This document shows positions 12,801 through 24,800 of a stretch of 64,000 bases of DNA, piece by piece. The stretch's first letter is position 1, and each line of letters starts with the position of its first letter. The stretch covers positions 58,079,847 to 58,143,846 of the forward strand of contig JACBWW010000003.1 in the NCBI GenBank assembly GCA_020086605.1, read 5' to 3'. The stretch is from Lanius collurio (lineage: Eukaryota > Chordata > Aves > Passeriformes > Laniidae). Made by a program: the position numbers and the translations under genes. The notes beneath the pieces are model-generated. The model made no database searches. It saw nothing but the letters and a program-made list of their open reading frames with translations, and had not been told where the DNA came from.

Positions 12801-15800
12801 CAACACACAGTAGTGAAGAACAACCACACATTTGTCCTAATTTATTTCCAAGAACTGTTTGATTGTCAAGAAGCACAAACTCAACAACAAATGCAGCTTC
12901 CAGGAGAGGAGATGTTTTTTTTTTTGCTCCCCAAATAATCAGCTTGTGGAAGAAAAGGTACGAGAGAGGAAAGCAAGTCTTGTTGTTCTGTGTGTTGGGA
13001 ATCAATTCATGATGAAGAATGAGCAGGAATTATGTTCAGAGTGATTTAGATCATAGGGAGATGAAAAATGTAATGCCTGTATGGAAAGCTCTCTAAGTAT
13101 TATGGAAGAGATCTAGTAATCCACATGCACATTGGAGATGGAAGGGGAAAAAAATACCAAACAGAGAACCAGAAAAGACTGTAAAGTATAAGGGAAAACT
13201 GAGCACTAGAAAGAGCTGGCAGCTTTTACAATAAATTGGGATCTATTCAAAGGGGTTCTGCAGTACTCCTGCCAGCATTTGTGACATGAAAGAAAGTCCA
13301 AAAAGACAAGTACAGTGTGTTGTAAGGCTGTGTTGTTGTTCAGAATGATGGGATTAGAAGTGGAACAGACTCCTGACCAAGCCTTGTCTGCTCTATGATG
13401 TACACCCTTAGTTATGTAAGCACACATAGGCAAGTATTCAAAAGAAAAATTCACTGCTGTAAGGAATTACTCATCCATCATTTGATATTTACTGTGATTC
13501 CATTAGTTAATTTACTAACTTCAAACCACACATCTACATGCAGTGGCCATAATCACAATGGGCTATCTATAAAATTACATGAAAGCCCAGGAAAATAAAG
13601 TTACCAGTTTTATAAATAAAATAAATAAAATCCCCAGTTACTAAAGTTCTATTTTTAAAAGTTTCAAAAGAATTCTAGGAATGTAAAGAATTTTTAGCTC
13701 CACATCACACAAGGGACATTAATGAAAACTACTTTGAAGAGTGTATTTTTTATTACATATATTGGAAAATCAGTGCAGCTTTTGTACAGAGAGGTTGTGT
13801 CAAAAATTTCCTGGAGCTCTCTGGAGGAATCAGTCAGTAAATGAGGACGGATACAGTGTACCTGGACCTTCAACAAGCACTTATCCTTCCTAATGAAAGG
13901 GAAAGAATTACATTGCCACAGGACAAGAGGAGAAGTCCCCAGGTGAGATAACAGGTTAAAAGCACAAAACAGCCCAACAAGTTTCACAGAAGGCTGAGCC
14001 AGCACATGTGGTGTCTAATACATTCTGGAAAAGGGTGAACAACAAACTGTCAAAGTTTGTTAGATGTTAATAAATTATTCAGGATACTCAAGAAAGGCTG
14101 ACTGAAGAATTTCTCAGGAACTCAACGATAGTGAGTAGCTTGACAACAAATGACAGGTGAAGACCAGCACAGAAAAATGCCAAGTGATGCAGAGGGGAAG
14201 AATAAGATACTGTGAGCTCACCATGTAAGATTCAGAAATATGATATGGTTATAGCTTTACAGATGACTAAACTTACACACCTCCTCTGGCCAAAAAGCAA
14301 GTCAATGTTAGGTTTTATATGGAAAAATAAAAAACAAGAAAAAAGATCAAAAATTATCTAGTGAGGATATCACAAATTCACAGACACTCGGATCCTTGAA
14401 TAGGGTATGCAGATCTAAAAGTTCAAAACAAATAAAAGAGGAAAGCTTTTTTCCACACAACGTGCAGCCATGGTGGGAAAGGCACAGCTGTAACAGAACC
14501 TGATGGTTTACACTTCCTCAAAAAGCAGCTACACAAATTCAAAGACTTCCGAGACAGTCAAGCTACAAATGAGAGGGTATTCTGGGGAAGTATCAGCGTT
14601 TATTGCCCTGCATTTTACTTTCAACACCCACAATGAACTGGCATCAGTTGGTCAGCTCAGTAACCTGGTGGTAAATTATGTTTTTATGTATATCTGATAT
14701 TAGCAATACTGTCCAGTCATACATTTGGATGATCATGTATATTCAGCAGAACAGCATCTGTCTAATGGTTACTTGTAATTAATATTTAATAACAGACACC
14801 CTGTAAATATGAATTACTTATATACCAACAAGAATACTGAACAGAGGAGGGTAAGCAAACTCTTCCTGAAGGAAAGCTACACTGACCCTCCCAAGAGTCA
14901 CTGTCAGCATGAGATATTCAGCATTTATCTCAGGCACTGTGATTTTGAAAGTCACAGCATTATCTCAGCTAAAAGCTGTGATGTGTGTTATTATGCTATC
15001 TCCTAGTTCAAGAAGTATTCCAGAACATCTGCAATGGACATCACCTGTGTCCCTTCACTTCTGATATCAGTGCATTTGATAATGAACTTTGCTTTTAAAT
15101 TGCCCTCTCTCAGACCCTGATGTCTGAACAGCAAACAAATTTTCTTCCTTACCAGATACTATCAGCAAAAGGAGTTTGGAAAGGAGAACAACAGCACAAA
15201 ATCCACCTGATTAGCAGATAAATAGTAATGTGCAAACCATAGGTAAAGGCAAGTCTCTGGTTCATTCTGCCTTGGGATCACACCTGGGTCAGGACAATAC
15301 TGAACACAAATTGGCTGGAGGACAGCAGAACACAAGAAGGATGTGTGCATCCCTTCTCTTTATTTTTTTTCCTGAACAATCATCCTTTATCATTGGTAAG
15401 GACAGGATGTTGGGCTAGATGAAGCATTTATCTGATCCATTACAACTGTTTTTACAGTACATTAAGAAAGTACATTAAAAAAAAAGAATAATTTATTTTC
15501 ATACATAAAATGGAAAAAAAAAATTTTAAAAATACTGTTTGTTGTTGTGTAGTTGAACATTGTAAATATTAGTTTTGCCATAAAGTTCAAAGTCCAACTC
15601 TTTTGAACCAATAACTACACAAATTGAACATTAATTAAACCAATTTCTGAATATAAAATTTACAAATTTACATTATCTCCAAGAATAACATGTCTAAATT
15701 ATTTACCTCCTTCTGATCAAGCTGCAAAGAAGATTTTATCAAATCTCGAAGAGCTGTAAGTTGTTTCTTTTCTTCATCTTGTGTCTGCTTTATCTATAGA

Positions 15801-18800
15801 AAGAGATTACCATTTTATGCTTGCTGAATGGGACTTGAATTTTAATGTTTTATGCATTTCCATATACCATTTTAGATGTCCTGAACAGCTAGTTCAATTA
15901 TTTTGTGTTTTTGTAATAGTTGTGTATGTTTTCATGGACCAGTCCATTCTTACATCTTCACCCTCTATGCATGCACTCTTTGAAAAGCAAATTAAAATGA
16001 ATGTACAACTCCACATGCACTGTTTGTTCTGTCATAGCCTAATGGCTTACTCTACCTAATGCAAGGAGATTAGCCTCTGAAATATTAAAATAACTCCATT
16101 AAATTTGACAGACAAGGAATGAAAACTCAGTTTAATTTAGCAACAAATGACAATAGAAAATAAGATTATTGGAATTCTAATTATAGAACACACACTTGGG
16201 TGACAAGTGGTCTTTTATTCCATGCTATTAATTTTCATCAATGTACATCACAAATGAATTAATTTTAAAACCTCGGTGCTATCATTAAGTAATTTGGTTT
16301 TAAAACATGAAAATGTACTAAAATTAATGCTAATAATATAAGATGATTCCAATATTCACTCTTAAAAGTAGTTTTATCTTAATGTTTGATTGAATTAGTA
16401 GTAGAATGAAAGCTGCTTTTCCTAATAGCTCTAAAAACTGCATATGAAGTTTAACAGTCAAGAGGTCTTTTCTTCATCTAGCTATGTTCAGTTTCAAATA
16501 ATACACCTTTCATTTATAAGATGCAAATAAAATGCAGACCCTTGTAGTTATATTTAAAATTTACTTATATAAATAAAATATTTTAATTTTCACATATAAA
16601 GCAACTTGTAAGTAAACTTACATTATATAAGTCAGCAGCCAACTTTTCAATATATTGTTTAAGTTTATCAGCTGTTTTCAAGCCATCTTGGAAGAAACTG
16701 GAATGAAAAATATCTTTGTTTTATCAGGAATATATCTAATTCATAACACAAGGTAGATTATATCATGGAGAAAACCAGCAAACCAAATAAAATATATCCA
16801 GTTTCTTTCATGTTCAGAACTAAACAAAGAATGAAACAACTAAAAACCCCCCAAAAACCCCCCTTCCTCTAAGTTGAGAGTAGAGTATCTTTCCACAGTG
16901 GAGAAACATCACTGTGACTTAAACAAATATCAATTTAGAGAGAATACAGCTTAGCTGATTTTTTGTCCCTGCTCTAGCCAACATGTTTCTCCTTCAGTAA
17001 TTTCTAAAATCGTTTTCCTGTGTTTAACCTAAGTTCCTGTGTATTTGCCTTTGTGGTTCTAGTGATGACAAGGTTGTATCTTACCAGTTTCACCTCAAGA
17101 AAAGTCCAAGAAATTACTGGCTTTCACAATGGTTTTAAAATTTAAATAGAAGACTAAAGACTATTAATTAAAATAAACAAGATATTTAAAGAAATGCATT
17201 CCAGATCTATGCCTCAGGAACTAAAATTAATTTTTGTAAGCAACATGAAAGGTTTTCCTTTGGCCTCTTTCTCCATCACTGTCCTGCCCCACAAACTCAC
17301 TGACACTTTCTACTGGAAGTCTACAGCCTCAGAAGGGGAAGATTCTGACACCTGGCACATCACAATTATGAAAAAAAGGTTCTGATACATTCAAACAAAG
17401 GGAAACAAAATCTTGTGTAAAAAAGAAAATTGTAACTAAAGCTTAAAGCATTGCAGCACTTACTTGCATTGTGCATGATAATATTTAATAAGGTTCTGCA
17501 GAAGGTCCACACCCTTTTTTGTCTTGATTTCATTAACCTTAATAAGATACTGTGTAGACAATGGAAAACATGTTGACAATCATGAGTCACAACCTTCAAC
17601 AGTTTTCAAATAATAAAACATCATTTGCTCAATGAATTAAACTCTGTGTTTGACTGGGGTGCTGACCCTTAAAATAGCACTCCATCACTGCCAAATAAAC
17701 TTTAAAACAGATAATAGTTTATCTGGTGACTCTATAAAATTTTAACACCCCAAAACATAAAGGAAATCCAAAAAAAAAAGTTTCCCCCTTTAGAATTGTC
17801 CAAATATTTCCCTTTTTTACTGCTACTGTTGTCATTACTGAAATATTCTTAAAGTACAAACACTGTGCAAATTTAAAGCAATCCCCACTAAAATGTAATA
17901 AAAAGAACTATTGATATTAAAAATCAGTTTTAGGAACTGAGGTTATCATTATCATTTATCACCTTATGTTGTGTTACCACTACACTTTATTAGAAATTTT
18001 AGAAGGCTTCAGAAAGCATATTGGAAGAAAGATATCAAAATACTGCTCAACTATAAACCTGATAAAAAAAGAAGTATTTCCACAGCACATTTTTAGCCCA
18101 AGAACCTTCCAACAATAGTCAAAAACAAGGAAAATGAATAAAACTAAAAGAAGCCAAGTTTTGCACAAGAGCTGCTAAAATAATTATCTTTATATGTCTG
18201 TACTGTGTCACATTAAAATAATTTCCTCCCTCTCCCCCCATTAAACAGCAAAGAAGATTTCACCACCTTCAAGTAAGGCCCACAAGGTCTGTTAATAATA
18301 AGTTATGGTGTTGCAATTAAAAACTGAAATTTGTTCCTTACTTCACACATCTGCAGCTGAAATAGCCTCCTTTCCTTCTCCATTTCCTCTGCTATCTCAG
18401 CTCCCGTTATCTCAGTTCTTATCATCCCGTGCTGTTTTGCATGTTCTCTTTTTTCCTTTTCAATCTTTGTACTGAAATTTTAATTAGAAAACATTTTAGA
18501 GAATTCCTTCTAACAAAACGTGATCTAGCATTATTTAGGGAAAAAACAATAATTAAGAAGTATCAAAGAAGAAATTCTGAAGATCAGCTCCTCTGCCAAA
18601 TCCTGTATATTTTAAGTGTCCAGAAGCTATTGAGCCATGAAACTGCCCTTCTTTCAACTCTGTTATCTAATTTGTGTGTTACTTGGGGAAAACAATCAAT
18701 AATTATATAATAATAACAACAATAAAAATACTAATAATACTACTAATACCACTAATGCTAATACTACTACTAATAATAATTCATTAAAAAATCTCCATCA

Positions 18801-21800
18801 CCACAAAAACCAAAGCAAACTGGGAGAAAAATACTTACAATTTGGTTTCATAATCTTTCCAGGCTTTGTCAAAAGGTTTTTTGAGGTCCTTAGGAAACAG
18901 AAAATTTTCTCAGAACATTTTTAAAAGTATGCCTTCATAGTTATGAAGTAATAAATAGCAAAAAAAATACTGTTTTCTTTAAAACTTTTCAGACAATAGT
19001 TGGAAAAGAAATACTGGGTTTGAATCTTGTAAAGTATTGCTTTCCTGTGCACATTAACACAGTAATTTACAATGAAATTCTCAAGAATCATTGCAGTTGT
19101 GCCAATTTTTTTCTTTGCACTAAATACAGAATATTAATAAATTCCAAAATAAGAAATAATCTCATGAGTGAAAGGAAAACAGTCACTAGACAGCTGAACA
19201 TGAAATAAAAACTTAGTTTGCAACACTTACCCCTTTAACACCTTTTAAGTCTCCTTTTAAGAGAGAATCCAATGTGAAAATAACATTGTGGCTTAAACCC
19301 TGTAGCTAAAAACAAAAACATTATCATTCTAAATGATGTATTATGATCTTATCAAACTACTGCCAACAAGTCTTTGAACTTCATTAATCAAGTTGCAATC
19401 ACCTCACATTTCTAAATTAATACTAAATTCAGGTCTGGGAAGAATTAATAAACATTTACTTGCACAAGACATAGAAACGTTATAATTAACATTTATTTAA
19501 ACAAGGTGATTTAAAGCCAGAATTTTACAAATAAGCAAAGTTCTGAAGGCACTTCAAGGTAATATTCATCCTCTTGAAGCAAACATTTGGGTACAAATGT
19601 CTCCTAGAGCCTCCTGAGTAAGAAGCAAGGACCTGCTGTGCCACAGACAGGCAACACCCAAAGCACATTTTAATTCAGCCATGAACAGAAGGAGCCAAGA
19701 GAATCAGCAGCTCTTTGAATATCCCCCTTTTGGGAACACTGATCTTTCCTTGTCCATTGTGTAAATCTGGCATCTCCTCAAACTCTCATGAGTTTAAATT
19801 TCACCCCACTGAGTTCATGCCTATTTGATTGTCCACAAGAATATCAAAACAACCACTCAAACAGGTTCTCCAGGTCCAGTGTTCCACTCAAACTCCTCAT
19901 ACATTCAAAAGACACTGCAGCTTTTTTCATTTTTCCAGGAGTATCCATTAAGGATAACCAATTCAAGCCATTAATTTTTGGCTTGAAATGACTGAACAGT
20001 AGCCAGCTAGTATGTCAGCTATAGAAAGAAACCAAAAAAACCAAAGCTAAATAGCAGTGTACTATTCCAATATGGTAATTATTTGGAATCATTTATTACA
20101 TTCTTGAAGACCTGATAAAACAGTAGCCCAAATGAATTGGAAACATCTGATAAAGCAAAACAGACTCATGTATAGAGCAAAATAAAGGAAAAAGTCAGAA
20201 AATAAAGTCAAAAAGTCAAAATAAAGGAAACAGTCAGAAACACATACGACAGTTTGGTGAGGGTTGTGAACAAAAGATAATTTGCCTGCAAAGATTATCT
20301 GGGGACATTTACAGGAAGGAGAGGTAGAGAAAAACAGGCTTTAAACATTTGGAAAAAGGAAAGCACCATGTAAATTTAAAAAAAAAAAAATTATTCTGCA
20401 AGTGCTACAAATGTTCTGCCCAAACCTCATCCATATCAGTGTAAAGATATTGACACACTCATTTTCAAATGCATAGGTTTTTACACATCTTCTAAATGCA
20501 CTTCTATAAGGAATTACTGCATAAAGAATGAAACCCAAAATGGGTAAAGAAGAAGTAGTAAAAAACAGAGAAACTGATTCTGGTCAGACACTCAAAATTT
20601 GCTGAAAACCTAGACCAATGTAAAACATAAATTTATAAAATCTTACAGAATGTGTCTCCGTGTGTTCTTCTTAGAAGATAATAATGATTTGACAACTTAG
20701 CTGTTACACTGATAGATTTTAAGTTTCAGACACTGTATTTAGTGATGACATCAACAGTCAATAGTAAAAACTGCTGAGCAACTTATTTGTCCTTGTTAAA
20801 ATGATTAATGGACACGCTTTTATTCTTGCCCTTGTGTGCTGAGCAATCATTTCAAAATTATGATTTCCAAGAGTTGTGTATCTAATAAATAAGCTGATAG
20901 TTTTACTTCATAGTAAGTGAGTATCACTCTAACAGAAGTCACTCTAAAATTGACAAAGAAGAAAATAAGTTATTTTGTACCCTCCTTCTCATGAAACACC
21001 CATAATATCACAATTCATATGAAAATTTTAATGAATCATAATTGAAGTTCAAAGATTTAACAAAAAGAATGCAAATTTGTGAAGCATTTTTTTCATTGTC
21101 TACTGTGTAGCTCTAATCCTTAGTCATCTTTATGTCGATGAAGATCATTCATTGTTTTATTAAATAAGGCATCAACAATCTGTTCTAGGTAAAAAAATAA
21201 AAAAATTCCCAAAGCTCTCATCCTGCCATTCATCTTAACAATTCCTGCCACTTCTCCCATTAACTTTACAACATAAGCCTCAGCTCCTACTTTGGGGCTT
21301 TATCAGTGACATTACAGAGTCCTCCTCTCAACTGCTCTTTCAATGGACCTCAACTTTTATTTTGATATTATAAACATCTTTTTTTTTTCTTTCATCGTAA
21401 TCTTATTAAACAGAATGAAGCCTAAGAACAACAAAGCAGAATTTTCTATTTTGGGGAGAAGAAAGGAGAAAAAGAAATGGTTTTAAAATGCTGAGAGTTG
21501 TAAAATAAGTTTGTTTGCTACTTGAGATCGGTGAATGAAGTACATTAGTGAACAGCCTATTCTGAATCCTGTCAACAAGAATTTAGATAGATAATGCTTC
21601 ATAATCTAGCTGTAATAGTATAAAGTTCTTTATAAATGTGGCTTCTTAAATTAGAAGTGTGCTTTCCTCTTGATTAGCATTATTTCAAATAAATAAATAA
21701 ATAAACAAACAAACAAATAAATAAATACATGAACCCTGACATCTTGTTTGCCAGTTGAAATAGGTTAAAATTTTCTGTGGATGCCCTGATAGGAATGAAA

Positions 21801-24800
21801 AAGTCCACAAAGCTTCCAAAAAACTTGAGTTCTAGTCCCAAACTGTTTTTCAACTTCACTTTAATTCACATTTTAAAATACTTACTTTTAATTGTGTGAC
21901 AAGTTTAAATTAAAGAAGGTCAAAATAACCCAGAGTGACAGAAGTCTCTACAGAGAAAGCAGAAGACTCAATCTTGGGCCACTGTCAAAGCCAGGGAACT
22001 TTGCTACAGGGACCTTTGGTGTGACCTACAGCAGTTATGGTCGTGTCAGGGACTCTGGGAAGACAAGTCTGTAATACCACCTGTGCTTCACACACCAAAA
22101 AAAGCTTGGAAATAAGTTCAACCATAAGAACAATGTAAAATTGAAGCTATGACTTTCTGAATATAACAGCTACAAAGCCCATGAAATATGATTTCACAAG
22201 AAATATGGCTTCATTACTTTCAGTGTTCAAAGATATTTGCTGTGACTGTAGTTTTATTATAAAGCTTTCAGAAATAAAAGGCCTAAGACAAACTTTAAAT
22301 GAGACAAACCTTTAAATCACCTTCAAAAAATTGGTATTTAGGCAATGGTTGCTTTATGTGCAGGGAGAGGGGATTGTTAACACTAAGCATGCTCAAATTG
22401 TTCTTTTTTCTTCCAAAAAGTGAATATTTCTCCTTTTGTGGTAAAACAAAACAGCCATAACTAATGATACTGTATTTTTAACTGGAAAGTTAAGGAATGA
22501 TTTAAAATTAAGGTCCATGAGGTACATATCACCATCAATCACTTGAGAATGATAACTCAAGCGATGTCTCAACATTTATATTTACCTTCTTAACTGCTAA
22601 TTAACAATCAAACAGAGAGTGCATACTAACATCCTTTAGAGATCCTCTCTGCAGAAACTGTTGGTTTTGTTTTTGATAAAAACTGGAAGCATCTCAAAAA
22701 GTATCATTAGTCATCATGATCATGTAGTTGTTGTATTATACTTTATTTAGAAACAAGTTAAAAGCCAAGAAAGTTTGAAACTCCTCACCAGGTTCTTCAA
22801 CAGTGTTGATAATTCTTTAGTAAGTGTGGAAAATTTTACAAAAGCTGTGCCAAGATCTGGATTATCCCGACTTAAAAAATTACTTCCAAATTTATCTAGT
22901 ACTTGTGCATAGTTTTCTTCATTTTGAACATGATCTGCAAAGAAAAATCAAAAGTCAGAAAGGTTTTTTGTAGCCAGTTGATTATAATTTTAAGCTTAGT
23001 ACAACTTAGCAACAAACTAAGTAACAAATATTACTTTGGGAAAAGTCAACACAATTACTGAAAATTAAAATAATTTTAAGATTAAAAAGAACTATTTAGC
23101 AATAGACATATACATGCTTTTTAAATCAGCAAGTTGAATTTGTAATTCCGAGATGAAGAAAGCTCTGCAGCTTTATTGACAGAGTAATAAGATCGATAAT
23201 ACATCAGTGGGACAATATGAGCTCGTTTTGTAAACAACATTGGAATTTAAAGCTGCCCTCTACAGGAACTTTCATGCACACGTGAACTTTTCTTTTGAAA
23301 TGTTGGACATTTTTACAGAACAAAAAAGTCAAAAGTATCCGATATAAAAGTAAGGAGAACAAGTCTGAATCTGACTGCAAGTTCAAAAGAAGAAACATCT
23401 TGCAAAGGTTCCCTTTCTGTCTGCTTTGTAAATTGAGTTATCCCAGATAATAGAATGTGTACTGGTACACAGCCAAGGACTCATTTCAATGTATTTAATA
23501 GCAAACTGCACACAGAGAGAGGTCAAAACCAAGAAGATGCAGTTGGTGCCAGTGAAGTGAGAAAAATCCTCGAGTCAAGAATGAATTAGAGACTAATGTT
23601 GTATATGAAATGTCTTTCCTACTTCTATTTATTTTACTTTCTGTCACGTGTTCATATAATTTTTGTTACTTCCATTTTAGTATCTTTAAATAGAAAATTT
23701 ACCTCTAAAGTCCTCTGGGAAAGACTTTAACATCTTTATGTCTCTTAGAGGATATTACTGATATTAATTAAATCAATATTTCACTCTAATGAGTCTCCTA
23801 GCCTTACTATGTGGGCTTTTTTCTGCAAACCACAAACACAAAACCACAGAGCTACAGCACAAGTTCTGTGCAGTGAAAGGGAGGAAGGGAAAGAGGGAGT
23901 AGTTGGCAATAGATATCATGTTTTTTCCCCCCAAATCTGCAGGTTTTATTTTATTCAAGTTGTGATATTGCCTGAGAGCATCTGAATTACAAGTTATGAC
24001 TCAGAAGAAAAGGAAAACAGTCATAAGTTTCAAACAAGTCTCATGAATAATGTCTCACGATGCACAAGAATTAAACAGTTAACTCTTCTAAGGTATTGCA
24101 GATACCCAAATAACAGTGCACCAAAGGTTCAACAAAAAATTTCCAAACCTGTTAAAAAAAAAGTACAGTCCTTGTTTACTATTACCAAGCCCCAAAGCTC
24201 ACACATCACACATTCACATTGTAAAGACCAGATATTAATACCAAGGTTTTCAAAAGACCAAATCTTTAATCATATTCTAATACAGAGTTGCAATTCAAAC
24301 TGTATTTTTTCAAGGAGACTGTTCCACAAACATACCATTTTAATCAAATAGCTTAGCACTGAACCCAAGGAAACCATTATATAACAACAATATATGCATT
24401 TTAGTTTATGTAAAAGCTTTTGCATAAATATACACAGAGGACTTTCTCTATGAAGGAGCTTTATCTTAGGCAGTCCTGAGTGAGTAAAGCTCAAGAGTAC
24501 CCAGTTGTGCTGAAGGAAAAAGAAGGATAATGGAAGGTTGGAAAGAGCCCTCCTAAATGGAATCACCGTCCTTGCCTGTGAAGCACTTTTTACCCCATGG
24601 TATTACCCAACATTTTAAGACCTGTGTTGTCTCATAGAGCATTTTTAAAAATGACTTCATAAAGAAAGTGACAAAGAGCTGAAGAAGCTTGTTTCCTTTA
24701 TCTGTGGAAAGGCAAAAGAAATTCCCAGACAGAAAGGAAGCAGGAAGCAGATCATTGTCCTAGAACAATACAGTGGAAATTCTTAAGAATCCTAGACTAA

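Larger units (their letters stand above)
9499..15706 (-). other. ASAP1: ASAP1 intron (about 6.2 kb) between the BAR and PH parts
   Basis: AT-rich intron. It holds a short tandem duplication near 10709-10745, a degraded LINE-like stretch at about 13830-14560 and an amniote CR1/L3-like 3' fragment near 15390-15460. Opposite-strand open frames of 108 and 109 codons overlap at 11316-11685. Neither resembles a known family nor has splice support, and I regard both as chance. The remainder looks like unique sequence. Confidence 0.75.
19306..22788 (-). other. ASAP1: ASAP1 intron (about 3.5 kb)
   Basis: AT-rich intron with a short imperfect tandem duplication (20178-20240) and an (AAAT)n/(AAAC)n tract (21688-21727). 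No CR1 copy or further exon was seen. Confidence 0.75.

Noticed and set aside
17538..17549. Shorter form of the BAR exon starting at GTTAATGAA (internal AAG acceptor)
   Set aside because: It would drop YLIK, which is expected after ...LQMCE. The CTACACAG acceptor further upstream restores the full family sequence and phase.
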